Part shown: piece after piece, positions 11,639-23,207 of the stretch
Position numbering within the stretch: the first letter of the stretch is position 1
How the letters are laid out: the number at the start of each line of letters is the position of its first letter
NCBI GenBank assembly: GCA_005656395.1
Contig: SRSI01000010.1
Coordinates: forward strand, 620,001-684,000
Reading direction: 5' to 3'
Source of the DNA: Strongyloides papillosus
Lineage: Eukaryota; Nematoda; Chromadorea; Rhabditida; Strongyloididae
Length of the DNA: 64,000 bases
Made by a program: the position numbers and the translations under genes
Notes under the pieces: generated by a model
The model's database searches: none
Seen by the model: the letters and a program-made list of their open reading frames with translations, nothing else
What the model was told of the DNA's origin: nothing

Positions 11639-12502
11639 ATGTTTAAGGAGACTTGTTTCAATGATGTTACGAAAAGTATCGATTTTCCTGAATTAAATTC
11701 AGTTGTCGAGAAAGTCAGAAAGGAAGCAAAAATGTATATTGAAGATAAGGATGTTTTACTAAAGATTTTGTATTGTACAGATTTAACAACATTATCTAGT
11801 GATGACACCCCTTCTCGTGTCTACAATTTAGTTGATAAAGCATTAAACCCATGTGAAAAAAACCCAACAGCACAATGTGGAGCAGTATGTGTATATCCGT
11901 TGAGAGTTAAAGATGCCAAAAAAAGAATCGATGAACTTAACTGCAATGGAAAGCTTCATCTTGCATCTGTAGCTGGAGGGTTCCCTTCTGGTCAATATAG
12001 ACTTGAATCAAGATGCCTTGAGATACAATTGGCTGTAGAAGATGGAGCTGATGAAATTGATACAGTTATTAATAGAGGTGCTGCAATTGATCAAAATTGG
12101 GAGTTGGTTTATGATGAATTAGTAGCTATGAAAAAGGCATGTGGAAAAGCTCATTTAAAAACAATTTTGGGTACTGGAGAATTAGAAACTTTGGAAAACG
12201 TTTATAAAGCATCATGGACTGCAATTTTAGCTGGAAGTGACTTTATCAAGACAAGTACAGGCAAGGAAACAGTAAATGCAACTTTAGAAGTTTCATATGT
12301 TATGTTACAAGCAATTTCGGAATACTATAAGAAAACTGGGATAAAAATAGGTTTCAAACCAGCAGGAGGAATCAAAACTGTTGAAGATGCTTGTCAATAT
12401 TACTTGCTCGTCAAAACAATTCTAGGTGATTCATGGCTTAATGGAGATCTTTTTAGAATTGGCGCTAGTAGTCTTGTTGACAACTTAGTTAAAGTCATTT
12501 AA
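11639..12502 (+). CDS. DERA: Deoxyribose-phosphate aldolase (DERA)
   Basis: Class I aldolase (DeoC) that cleaves 2-deoxyribose 5-phosphate to glyceraldehyde 3-phosphate and acetaldehyde in deoxynucleoside catabolism. The single-exon protein has 287 residues. The TIM-barrel signatures are present: GAVCVYPLRVKDAK, ASVAGGFPSGQY, GADEIDTVINRGAA, LKTILGTGEL and SDFIKTSTGK with the Schiff-base lysine, then IGFKPAGGIKT. The N-terminus is shorter than in the roughly 318-residue human enzyme. A TTTTTTAG acceptor at about 11604 marks the 5' UTR. A poly(A) signal AATAAA is at about 12569. It converges on the small gene at 12708. Confidence 0.96.
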   Translation: MFKETCFNDVTKSIDFPELNSVVEKVRKEAKMYIEDKDVLLKILYCTDLTTLSSDDTPSRVYNLVDKALNPCEKNPTAQCGAVCVYPLRVKDAKKRIDELNCNGKLHLASVAGGFPSGQYRLESRCLEIQLAVEDGADEIDTVINRGAAIDQNWELVYDELVAMKKACGKAHLKTILGTGELETLENVYKASWTAILAGSDFIKTSTGKETVNATLEVSYVMLQAISEYYKKTGIKIGFKPAGGIKTVEDACQYYLLVKTILGDSWLNGDLFRIGASSLVDNLVKVI

Positions 12503-12707
12503 TATTATTATAACATACGCATTTGCCATTTGTTTATTCAGTCAATGTTTATTGAAAGAAAGCATTTTAATAAAAAAAAATTGTAAAAACACATTAAGAA
12601 AATTAAAAGATTAATTATAATATTTTGTGGCTGTAAATTGTACTGTAATTTATCAGTCAAAAACAAGCATTTTTTGAATTTGTTAACACATATTACAGTT
12701 TTTTCAT

Positions 12708-13357
12708 TTAATTAGCACTGATTTTTGTTGGCATTTTAACTTCTCCAGTTATTGGATTTCTAGCTAAATAAATGTATAAATTTTAAAAAATTTACTAATA
12801 TAATTTACTTACAAGCAATTGGAATTTGCTTTTTTGGTGTTTTTGCTGGAGATTTAGGTGGAGTTTGATCAAAAATAGTACTCTTAAAAGTGTCGGAAAG
12901 TTTTTTGGTTGGTTTTGCATCGCATGACATTCCAAAAAGACGTTGTTGTGTATTTAATTTTGGTCCACAATGACGCTAAAATATAAAGGATATTAAATTT
13001 TGTATGGTGATTTTATAAAATAGTTTTAAATTATTTTAATTAAACTTTTTAAATTATGTTAGTTAAGTGTATTGAGTATATACATTTTATAAAGATACTC
13101 TCTGCAATATAGTAAAAAAAGTTTTTTTTCGGTAATTAGATTTTAAGAACGTATTAAGTAATATGTAAAATATTTAAGATAAAATACCCAACCTTTCGAT
13201 CAAATTTTGGTTCCGGTTTTTCTTTTTCTAAATGTAATAGTTTTTGATATATATTTGATAATCCTTCTGGGCACGTAACTGCTTTTGAAGGCACAGATTT
13301 AGACCTCGTAGGTGATAGATTTTTTTTTTCCACTATTTGACAATTTGACTCACTCAT
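12708..13357 (-). CDS. Small basic protein with C-terminal RNPITG motif, unknown function
   Basis: Exons 13357-13193, 12975-12813 and 12763-12708 join to 127 residues. Exon 1 encodes an Ser/Pro/Lys-rich segment (MSESNCQIVEKK, SPTRSKSVPSK). Exon 2 contains RHCGPKLNTQQRLFGMSCD and a likely CDK-type phosphorylation patch TPPKSPAKTPKK. Exon 3 gives SRNPITGEVKMPTKISAN. The overall low complexity with short conserved-looking motifs suggests a small, mostly disordered cytoskeletal or nuclear protein. A distant resemblance to Jupiter/HN1-type proteins crossed my mind but is weak. An alternative first exon at 14488-14417 has the same splice phase and would give a 96-residue isoform. All introns have standard GT-AG ends. 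Confidence 0.65.
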
Positions 13358-13429
13358 AGTTAATAATATTAAAAAAATGTTAATAAAAGTTGTTAATAGA
13401 TAATTTTGTTAACTATGCAATCTACAAAC

Positions 13430-13640
13430 AATAAATATATTACTCTATCACTGGACTCATATATATATATAATATAAATGGAGAAGAAGTTGTGAGAATT
13501 GTCCTCAACACTGGATATATAGTATATGGCTAACCCTATATAAGGCTTGCTAGAATATATATATATAATAATGACTACTGCCCAATGATATATATATTGT
13601 TAGATTTTAGTGGTAACAAAAGCTAATTGGGGACCAAGGA
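13430..13640. repeat. Runs of (TA)n
   Basis: Several short TA dinucleotide runs (near 13463, 13555 and 13590) lie in the intron or promoter region between the two first exons of the RNPITG gene. Ordinary microsatellite-like sequence. Confidence 0.5.
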
Positions 13641-14416
13641 TGTTCCTCTATTATAGTCAAGGGCAATTGAACAATAGAAATCACCTATTTTTCCTATTTA
13701 TAAAAGAAAGTTTGTAAAGTTATCACATTATAGGTAGATCTATATTTACTTTTTATTAATATGAACTTTCTCACTCATGTTATTGTTATTATTTTTAAAC
13801 ATTTAAATAATGTTTACAACATAAAATTGCTTTAAATATTATACTTGATAAAAATAAGAAGTATATGTAAATTAGATGAAACAAGATATGAAATACAAAT
13901 ACTTACAATTTATCTTATATCTAAATATATATTCCGTTTTAACGTGTTAACAAAAGCTTAAAATGCTTTAAAATATAGCTATTTTAAGAGTAATTTTTAA
14001 ATATATACCAATGCTCCAATGAGAATAAATATGTTTTATTGTGTTTTAAAAATGAAACGATTTTATGTTATATAATTACTTTTAAAAAAACTTTTTTTAA
14101 TCTATACTTCAAAAGTATCATTTTTAGATGGAAAAAATAAAACATGCTCAGATGTGTATGGTATATTATCATGGGAAATGATACTGTTTATACTTAATTT
14201 ATACTTTACTTTTATGGTAAAATACACTTTTTTTACATTCATTTTAATAAAATTCGAAAACATTTCGAAAACAAATGAATTTTATATACATTTATAAAAT
14301 CTAAACTAAGTATGCACTACTTTTTTTTTAGAATTAATTGTTCTAGAATGTATTAAAAGAAATAATACATTTTGTATGTTACATTTAAATGATGGCGAAT
14401 TAGATTATTTTCTTAC

Positions 14417-14488
14417 CGTTGGTGATGGAGCAACTGTTTGCAACTCGTTGGTACAATTATTAGCATTATCAGTTGTCTCAGCAGCCAT
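14417..14488 (-). CDS. Alternative first exon of the RNPITG-motif gene
   Basis: An ATG at 14488 opens 24 codons (starting MAAETTDNANNC, ending VAPSPT) and runs exactly into a GTAAG donor at phase 0. The shared exon 2 at 12975 also starts at phase 0, so it could join without a frame change and replace the 13357-13193 exon. The distance of 1.4 kb is long for an intron here, so an alternative promoter is the natural reading. No other downstream exon fits better. Inference from splice phase only. Confidence 0.5.
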
Positions 14489-16634
14489 ATTATGTTTTAG
14501 AAATTGAAAATATTTCAAAGTTAACTAAAAGAAATTGTTATGAGTTTTATAGTACAATGCCGTCTCTTTTTAAGCTACAAATAAATATAGGCGGAACTTT
14601 TTAGATGGTGGGAGATATAAAAGAAGGTATAAAGAAAAATTAAAATGAATTGATAAAATCAAAATGGGTTTCTGTGGCAGAGTCCTATCAAATAAAAATT
14701 ACTTTATTTTGTTGCAATTTTTATCGAGGTCGTAGAATGTAATTTGTTTAACATACAAGATTTGCCATTCCATTCATTGTTAACTCTAAACAATTGATGC
14801 CTCCTAAATGATATAAACTTGTTTTATTTCAATGTTTATTAACATAATCATATCTTATTTAGGAGGAGAGAATCGACCCTTCATACAAAACAAAATCATA
14901 ATTTATTTTCAATAACACTTAATAAGCCAAATTATTGGTACTATCATACAAGAACTATAATTAAAATACAAAAGAAAAACATAAATAAAACTATATAACA
15001 TCTATAATCTAATTAAAAATTATTTTGGATTACGCCTATCGTAATATTTTATTTATTTAAACCAAAAAAATACAAATATATTTTATCATAGTTTGAAGCA
15101 TACCTAAATTTTATATAAATAAGGAAACAATATAATATTTCTACTTTTTTTATAACTTTGTTAAAATCTCTACTCAAGTGACAAATATAACTCCTTAAGA
15201 AATAAAAAAAAATAGTTAATTCAAACATAAACCAATATAATATTTTATACTTGCACTTTGATTAAAGTATATAATCCTCATATTGTTCTTTTTAATTAAT
15301 AAATAAAATAATTCAAGTAATATTTCAATATAATTAAAAAAAACTATCAATTTATAATTAATTTTCCAAACAAACACTTTTTAACTTCTTAAATTCACTT
15401 ATTTGAAAAGAAAATTCTAGTAATTATTTATATTGAAAAAATTAAAATATTCAATAATGACATTAAAATATATAAAGTATCATAAAAATGTTATTTATTA
15501 AAATAAATATGTCACAGATGAGGTTTTTCAAGTTAACATCAATATATTATATATTTTTGCAAGATAGTAACTTTCTTACTTCATCATTACATGTTGCTAT
15601 AAATGTTTTTAAAAGGTAATAATTAATAAAAGAAATAACTTCACTTCATAAACTGAGTTATAAAGCACCTTTTATATTAAAATTTATCTTAGAATAATAG
15701 GATTTCTTATAAAGAAATAATAATCCTATGTTAATGAAGAAAAAAATTACATTTAAAAACGAATGAAGATATTACAAATATATTGGTATAAATAACCAAA
15801 ATTTTTACATTTCAGTTTTTATTACAAGTAATAGGGAAGCAAAGTGACTACTCAAGATTGTTTTTAACGAATTTAAAGCTCTATTAAAACATAAAATAGT
15901 TATTAATTGTATAATACTTTTAAAATTATATGTTTTTAGCTTTTATTATAATTAAGTTACAAATAAAAAGCAATAATATTAAGTAAGAATATAAATAAAA
16001 GCATATATTTAATTTGGTGGTTTTTGAAAATTCTTTAATGATTATCGTCAATTGAAGGAGTAGTCCTAAAAAATTAGTTTTTTTATACGAATACGAAAAG
16101 GATAAAAAAACTATAAGTAACTTTTCCATTGGGAGAAAAAATGAAAGGAAAAGAATTTACTTATTATAAAAAAGTTACAATATCGTTTAATACACCCTTT
16201 TCATCGAAAACAAAAAGTGTCTGAAGATATAATCTGGTAAAAAAGTAGCCTTATTTCTAAAAAGAATTATATTAAAATGTTTTTTTATGAATTTTAGCAT
16301 GATTTTTTAATCAATAGTGATATACTTAATTGAAATTATATGACATTCATATTAAAATTTATATTTTTCTTGCATTTTAGTTTTCAATTACCTTTTATTA
16401 CGATAATTAATAAAATTTACTATATTTTTTAAAAACAAGAACAATTTTTTTGATACCTGCAGAAATTAAGAAAATTTACTAAGATACATTTTTTACTTCT
16501 ATTAAAATTATTAATCCTTGGCCAAAAAAATACAAACAACACAATTTCCTACTGTAATTTTCTTATTTTTTCTTTGTAAAAAAATTCCACATTATTTATA
16601 CTTTTATTTGTTAACAATGCCATTGTCAATATAA
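14489..16634. other. Intergenic, about 2.1 kb, no gene seen
   Basis: AT-rich sequence. A 10-bp inverted repeat CCTCCTAAAT/ATTTAGGAGG occurs at 14800-14809 and 14857-14866. One short ORF near 15926-16129 looks like chance in AT-rich DNA. Nothing else is supportable. Confidence 0.55.
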
Positions 16635-17482
16635 TTAATGCATGAAATATTCAATAATTGTTGAGAAAGCTGCAAAACCAGCAGCACCCCAAATTGCAGG
16701 TTTAACACCAGCTCTTAAACCTATCACTGCACCAACAATACCACCCGAATAAGTTCCTGAAAATTTATTATTTTTATAAATTAAATACAATAATCATACC
16801 ATTTTTCCAATCAGACTTTCCTCTACATGTTTCTAAAATACATTCTGTTCCGGAAAACATAAAACCTAATGAACCAAAATTTCTTCCATATTGACCCATT
16901 CGTGTACCCATTTCTTTAAGTGTTTGTCGGACTGTTAACTAAAATTAATTAAATATTATAGCAGCACTATCATGAATGTTAGTGTTTTAGGAAATTATAA
17001 AAAGATAATTATATTTGTATTACCGCTTTAGTTGGATCGTTATTTTGTAATGTTAACTGTGGATCTACAGATGCCGTGAAAAGACCAAATGCAAAACCAA
17101 TTCCGACTCCCATTATCCCAGATATCGTAGCTTTAAACATGCAATTTTCCATCCCTTTTTGTATTAGTAATTCTTCTTTTGTAGAAGGTGGTAAACTTAA
17201 AATATTTGAAGACATCTCTATGGGTTTCCCCGTCGGGTTCCAAGGTTTTTCACCACCACCAATCATCTGATTCATTAATAATGTAAACTCTGATGGCTGA
17301 TAGACAAATGTCGATTTCCTTTTTTCCTTAAAATAATAACATAGAAAATAATTTTAACATATTATATTTACATTTTCTTTATTATAACTTTCTTCCTTTT
17401 GTTTTTGTTCCCTAAATGGATTTCCAAATAAATTAAGCATTTTATCTACAGCATCTACGGGATCTTTATTAATTGACTGCAT
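16635..17482 (-). CDS. timm-22: Mitochondrial inner-membrane translocase subunit TIM22
   Basis: Channel subunit of the TIM22 complex that inserts carrier proteins into the inner membrane. Four exons (17482-17372, 17326-17024, 16938-16800, 16756-16635) join to 224 residues. Introns are 45, 85 and 43 nt. The Tim17/22/23 signature is present: [17 protein letters not shown], then [20 protein letters not shown], then [20 protein letters not shown]. The protein ends at EYFMH. Cysteines in ENCMF and [10 protein letters not shown] match those forming the Tim22 disulfide. The N-terminal 50 or so residues are family-variable. Head-to-head with ADAT3, whose ATG is only about 150 bp away, so the two probably share a divergent promoter. 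Confidence 0.93.
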
Positions 17483-17629
17483 AGTTGTTCTTAAAAATTA
17501 AAGAAAAATAATTAAAAGTCTATTGCAATTATCCATTTTAGAATCTCCATACCAATTTTCTTTTTGAGATAATTACACAAGTTTAAAGATGTGAAATTAT
17601 TTATAAGTTTAATTATAAATTTTTAAAAT

Positions 17630-18565
17630 ATGAATTTAGAAAATGAAATTCCTTGTAAATTAAGAAAAGTTGAAAGGTAAGTTAGTTTTTTCGGTAAAGA
17701 AATTTTGGTCTAGATGTAACTATGAAAACATTTCTTTTATACAATTCATTTCAGAAAAAGAATAGTACCAATTTTAAATAGAAAATATACTAATACAAAC
17801 ATTCCTTTAACAAAATTTCATGTCTTAAAAGTAACAAACAAAAAGTTACTTTCAAAATTGTTGTTAACATGCCCAAAATTACCTGAGGAGTATGAACATT
17901 TAAAAAGAATACGAAATGGGTCTGAATTTCTACTTGAACCATTGGTGGAAAATAATTCACTAAGTGAAGAATGCACAAAAGCAATTGAAGACACCTTTGG
18001 AAAAGATAATGATAATGAAATTACAATTGTGGAGGTTCCTTCAATAATGCCATTATCAAAGTTACAGAAAGAGGCATTAAAAGAATGTTGGCCAGTAAAA
18101 TGTAAAAGAATTAAAGAAGTAGATGATACTATAAATGAAACTATCTTTAATGAAAACGAAAAAAAACGTATAATAGAATTATTTGAAGAGATAGAGGAGA
18201 CTAATGGAGTTATTATTTATGATCCTAAAAGCGATAAAGTTATTGTGGAGATAAAGAACTATCAAAAAAGTCATATTTTAGATCATCCTGTGATAAGAGC
18301 TATTGATATGTTAGCAGAACTACAGAATAAAGATATTGAAAGTGAACAATATTTGGCTACTGGTTATTATCTAATAATAGATGAAGAGATTTGTGCTATG
18401 TGTAGTATGGCATTAGTACATTCTCGTGTAAATAAAGTTTTCTTTGGTAAACTTCTTTCATCAAAAGGGGTGTTTGTTTCAAATTGGAGAATAATGGAAG
18501 AATCAAAAATTAATCATCATTACTCCTTGTTTATGATACAATCTGAAGAAATAAAAGAAACGTAA
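17630..18565 (+). CDS. ADAT3: tRNA-specific adenosine deaminase subunit ADAT3
   Basis: Non-catalytic partner of ADAT2 that deaminates A34 to inosine in tRNA anticodons. Exons 17630-17676 and 17755-18565 give 285 residues if the TAA at 18563 is used. The C-terminal deaminase domain has HPVIRAIDML, with Val where the catalytic Glu of active deaminases lies, as in ADAT3. It also has ATGYYLIIDEEICAMCSMALV with the zinc cysteines, HSRVNKVFFG and NHHYSLFMI. The N-terminal half is variable, as in other ADAT3 proteins. The stop codon overlaps a possible donor at 18562 whose removal would extend the frame into the AASDH ORF. The continuation EECCW resembles the usual ADAT3 tail (EE..C.W), so the true end is uncertain. 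Confidence 0.88.
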
Positions 18566-18605
18566 AATTCCATTAATTGTTAATTTTTGTTGTTGTTTTT
18601 TTCAG
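18562..18605 (+). other. 44-nt element between ADAT3 and AASDH: intron or operon trans-splice spacer
   Basis: Begins GTAAAATTCC inside the last ADAT3 codon and ends in a T-rich tract plus TTTTTTCAG. The size matches other introns in the window. Removing it joins AC to A (Thr) and keeps the frame into AASDH. As a trans-splice site it would instead separate two cistrons. Confidence 0.6.
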
Positions 18606-21363
18606 AGAATGTTGTTGGCATTTCGAAGTAAATGAAAATTTCCGTATAAATTCATATGAAAATAATATGATAATAGACATGAGCTATAATAATTTCATGG
18701 AAAATGTAAATAAAATTGCAGATAAATTGAAATGCTTCAACAATTGTTTGATTGGTGTTAATTTTGAAAGAGGTATACAATTGGTTATAGCTATTGTTGG
18801 AATTATAATATCGGGAAATGCATTTGTTATTCTAGAGAAAAACAGTTCCAGTACATTTGGAAAGAGAATGATTGAGTGCTTTCGAGTTAATGCATTATTA
18901 ACAAAGTCAGGTCTAGAAGTCTTTCATTTTAAGGAATTAGAATGGAATGGAAAAAATAAAATTATGTATGGAATACAAAGTTCAGGAACCACAGATAATC
19001 CTAAAATTATTTATGTCCCTTTTTCATGTATAATACCAAATATCGAATGTTTTTATGAAATTTTCAAATTAACTTATCATGATATCATAATTTGTTCTAC
19101 ATCATTTTCATTTGATCCATCTATAATTGAACTTTTTCTTCCCATTATCTATGGTTGTAAACTTATTTTAGTTCAAGATAAATTTAGGCGACAACCTTCA
19201 CTTTTATGTGATGTAATACTGAATGAAAAGATTACTTTTTTTCAAACAACACCAACTTTTTTGAAGATACTGACAAAAAGTAATGTATTAAAATTATTGT
19301 CTTCAAGTTTAAAATTTTTGTTAATTGGCGGTGAAGAATTTCCCTACTTTTATTTGAAAAATTTAATGATGTCAACGAATTTCACACCTAGTAATTTACT
19401 GAAAGTATATAATGTTTATGGAATAACAGAAGTTTCTTGTTGGGCCACGATAAAAGAAATAAAATTAGAGTCATTGATTAAATCAGAATTATCTTTTCCA
19501 AATTACAAAGATATTGCCGAAATGTTTGGAAGGTTATTATTTTCAACATCTATTCAAATCACATCATCTGGCAAAATTTTAATTGGTGGTCAACGACATT
19601 GTGTAGTCAATTATAAGTTTCCTCAATCTAGTTTCATAGATTCTGGTGACCTTTTTATTAATGGAGTTTTTGTTGGAAGAAAAAAGTATAATGGTATGCT
19701 TAGGGACTATGAAATTGAAAACTTTTGTTATGTAAAATGGAACGAAATAGAAAATTGTAAACTTGTTTATGGAGACAATAATTTTAAAGTATTATTTATT
19801 AAGTTAAATACAAATAATGATAAACTATTTGTCCATATAAAAGAAAGCGTATATAATGAAACTAAGAAAGATTTTTTACCCAATGATATTGTAAATTTTA
19901 ATGATGTATGGCCAATCACAAAAAACGGGAAAATTGATGAAAATGAATTATTAAATTGGTATAAGAGAAATTCAAATCTTAATTTATCGTTCTTATCAAC
20001 AAATTTATCTAATTTATCAATGACACTTCGTGAAATAGGAATAGATTCATTAAAAGCGATAGAAATTAATTATCACATTCAATCTTATTATCCTACAAAA
20101 TTTCCATTATTTCTACAATATCTTTTAAATCCTACAACTACAGTAGACTCATTATTACAATTTTTGAAGTATCATAAAATCAATTTTTCATTAGGAGACG
20201 CAATTTCCCATGATAATATGAGGGAAATTTCACCAAATAATGTTACCAGTTTTTCTAATAAACTATCTTCAAATATTTTATGGTCCATAAATATGTATAA
20301 ATGTATCGATTCCAATGTAATTATCTTTAATGAATGTCATAATGAGTTCTTTAATAATGATGTTTATTATGTTAAGGATAACATTAAAACAATTCAACTT
20401 GCAATGGTTGGTTCACATTCTGGATTATTTATTATCGTAGATATTAAAAGTGGTAATATACTTTTTAAATACGAAGCAAAAGGAAGAATCGAGGGAACTT
20501 GTAGTGATGTATTTATTTATAAAAATAATACTAGAGAATTATATATTATAGCTGTACCAACATATGCTGGTGAGATTATTTTGATTGACATTAAAGGATT
20601 AGAAGTTATTAAAGTTCTTAATATTAACGCAATTATCAAATGCAAGCCTGTTTATACAAACAATGGCCATTTATGGTTTGGTGGTTATAATAAAACTATT
20701 TATACAATTAATTTAGATAAAATTAGCATGAAAAAGATATATGATATTGATGGTTTACCATTCTCTGAACCATTAATAGTTGGAGATAAAATAATATATT
20801 CTTTATTATCAGGGAGTGTTTATTGTTTTAATACGGATAATATGATGCTTATTTGGAAGATAACTAAATCATCTTATCCATCATTTTCAAAGCCAACCTT
20901 ATTAAATATAGAAAATGAACAATATTTTATCATTACGTCACCAGAAGGTTATGTTTCTATTTTTGAGGTTAATAATGGAAAAAAATTTAGTGAAATTAAA
21001 ATCAGTGGGGAATTATTTGACAGTGCACTTATAAACAATGATAAAATAATTGTATCCTGTAACAAAGGAAATATTTATATTTTAAATATTTTTAAGAATG
21101 ACATTTTGTTAATTGAGAAAAAAACAGTTTTTAGTGGATTAAATGTTGTAAAAAACATTAGGACTTTTAAAGAAATGTTTATAGGAGTGACAACAAATGG
21201 AAAAATATGGCTTATTGATAAAAATTTAAATGAGAAAGAGTGTGTTTTTGATGCAAAGGCTGATATTTTTAGTTTTCCAGCAATTATTATGAATGAAAAC
21301 AGTGAAACACTATTAATATTTGGAGCACGGGATAATTTGTTGCGATGTATTTCCATAAAATAA
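18606..21363 (+). CDS. AASDH: AASDH (ACSF4) adenylation-PCP-PQQ propeller protein
   Basis: Adenylate-forming enzyme with carrier and beta-propeller domains. The supported reading frame from the acceptor is 918 residues. In order: an AMP-binding domain with the P-loop SSGTTDNPKIIYVP, YGITEVSCWATIKE and the catalytic lysine of TKNGKIDENE; a carrier domain with the phosphopantetheine serine in IGIDSLKA; then a C-terminal PQQ-type propeller built from repeats such as LWFGGYNKTIYTINLD. Human AASDH has the same order at about 1100 residues. Its substrate is unsettled and beta-alanine activation is one proposal. No ATG lies between the acceptor and the conserved region. The upstream ATG at 18577 is in the T-tract, and the first exonic in-frame ATG is near 18669, already inside the adenylation domain. 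Confidence 0.87.
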
Positions 21364-21426
21364 AAATTTATTTCCACCGTAACAACATAAAATTATATAT
21401 AAATAAGTTATAAAAATATTTAGAAA

Positions 21427-22538
21427 TTATACAATAACTCCAGGGTTTGAACCACACACACCACCAAATAAAGAGGTAGATGCTGTTGATAAATTATCAT
21501 CATCAATATTGTTTGAAATATTTTGTTTATAACTTTCATAGTCAGATAAATATGTAGTACCATTATTTTTTGAAACAATCCAATCACTAACAGATTCCAT
21601 TTTTTCTAGTTTTGTGCTTGTATTGTATTCATTCAAAACTTCATTAGTTTGGTAATTAACATAGAAAACTTCATTTTGTATATCAGAATAATTTTTAGAA
21701 ATTATAATTGATTTATCAACTAAATCTTCTTCATTTTTTATCTTTTTTTCAGTTTCAAAAATTTTATCATCTTTTGTAACTGCTAATGGAGAAATTGGAT
21801 ATATCAATCTTCTCATTCTTCTGTATTTCACAATTTTACGGCAATGAAAAATAATAAGCATAATAAGGATAATTGAAGATAGTGAAAAAATGATTATGAG
21901 TGTAATCAGTATGATTACTAAATTATTATAATTTGTTCCAAAGTAGTTTTTTAGTGATAGAGCAGATGAAGTAATTTTAATTTCATTATCCTCACATTTT
22001 AAACATTTTTTATCCACATAATATTTTACAGAAACGTGAGCTGTATAACATTTTCCAACAAGAACTAATAATGCTTCGTTATTTTCACCAGATTGTTGTA
22101 GATTTTTATATGCAAATACTGGAGTGCTTTCATCACAATCAATTGGAATCTGAAAAAACTCATCATATCCAATGACTTTTGATGATATAATTAAATCATA
22201 TGGATGAAAATTTTCATAATATGAATGAAGGAAAATTGGTTTTGTCTAAAAAATAACAATAATAATTTTTATAAAAGCATTATTAAACTTACAGTATATT
22301 TTGAATAAACAGAGTAATCAATTCTCTGAAATTCATGACTTCCAAAAATATTACTATTTAATTGAAATCTTTGTTGTGTACATCTATTATTAATAGAACA
22401 TTCTTTTCTCCATTCAATTGAAATTAATTCTACATTAACATAAACAGATGAATAAAATTTTTCTTGTTCAAGATTCATGCAGACTAATTGAATAACAATT
22501 ATATAATAAAAAGTAATTGAGTAAATAAAATTCATCAT
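21427..22538 (-). CDS. Single-pass type I membrane protein, nematode-specific, unknown
   Basis: Exons 22538-22293 and 22245-21427 join at phase 0 to 354 residues. The first ATG pair (MMNFIYSITFYYIIVIQLVC) starts a signal peptide. A longer upstream frame opens with GTG behind an acceptor, so it is not the start. An extracellular region of about 185 residues contains several cysteines (KECSINNRC, IPIDCDES, LVGKCYTAH, KKCLKCED). One transmembrane helix follows (NLVIILITLIIIFSLSSIIL). The cytoplasmic tail of about 120 residues is acidic and Ser/Asn-rich and ends in hydrophobic GVIV, which could be a PDZ ligand. I recognise no domain. It converges tail-to-tail with AASDH with about 60 bp between stops. 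Confidence 0.7.
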
Positions 22539-23207
22539 TGAATGAATGAAATAAAAGTTTTCAAAATTTCTTTTATACTTACTTAACTTCACTGTAAATT
22601 TAACACTAAATTTATGATTTAACCTAAGATTAGGTGATAAATCACAAATTATTACAATAATAGCTTAGAGGTATAATCTCTTCCGTGAACGGAGACTGTT
22701 ATATAGGTGCAAATAAAAGTAACAAATTTTTCAACTGAGAAACTATATTTTTATTAATTTATTGCACATACAATTACACCTTCAAGTATAATTAATTAGC
22801 GAGGAAGAAAAAGTAGTTAGAAAGTGAATGAGAATCAACGTCTAAATTGTTGTTTGCTTTTTAAGAAAAAGTAGACAATATTTATAGTAACAATGTTTGA
22901 TTTTAAGAGATTAAAGGTTTGATCTTATCAAAATTAATGCTTTCATCAATGACAGTATAAAGATTTCCGGCACCGGATAAAGTGTTTTGATGATGACATT
23001 AAAAAAATTTTAGTATGAATTCTATTATTAATAGTCATTATTCTATACTTACAAACATTTTACTCTATGCCAATCTCGTATATATAATATATAAATTAGA
23101 TAATATTTAAAACCTTGTCTAATATAAGATTGAACTTTAATTTAATTGCCTGTAAAAATGTCATATTTAATTTTATTAATTCTCAATACAAAATGTTAAG
23201 TGAAAAG
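22539..23207. other. Spacer between two minus-strand genes
   Basis: About 670 bp. At about 22685-22700 an imperfect TCTTCCGT/ACGGAGA hairpin stands out in base composition, and a GC-richer patch lies near 22960-22985. Neither forms a tRNA or a gene that I can support. Confidence 0.45.

Noticed and set aside
15926..16129. 67-codon minus-strand ORF with hydrophobic content
   Set aside because: Leu/Ile/Tyr/Lys composition dictated by AT-rich DNA, with no splice or neighbour support.
18577..18606. ATG at 18577 as the start of AASDH
   Set aside because: It lies in the T-rich tract of an acceptor and would add a meaningless MLIFVVVFF; the frame only becomes conserved after the TTTTTTCAG.
22670..22720. 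tRNA-like look (GGTATAATCTC and a small stem)
   Set aside because: No T-arm GTTCRA, no acceptor stem pairing, no complete cloverleaf.
22910..22990. Minus-strand frame reading LSGAGNLYTVIDESINFDK as an alternative last exon of the channel gene
   Set aside because: No AG acceptor directly before it and the channel already ends properly after M4.
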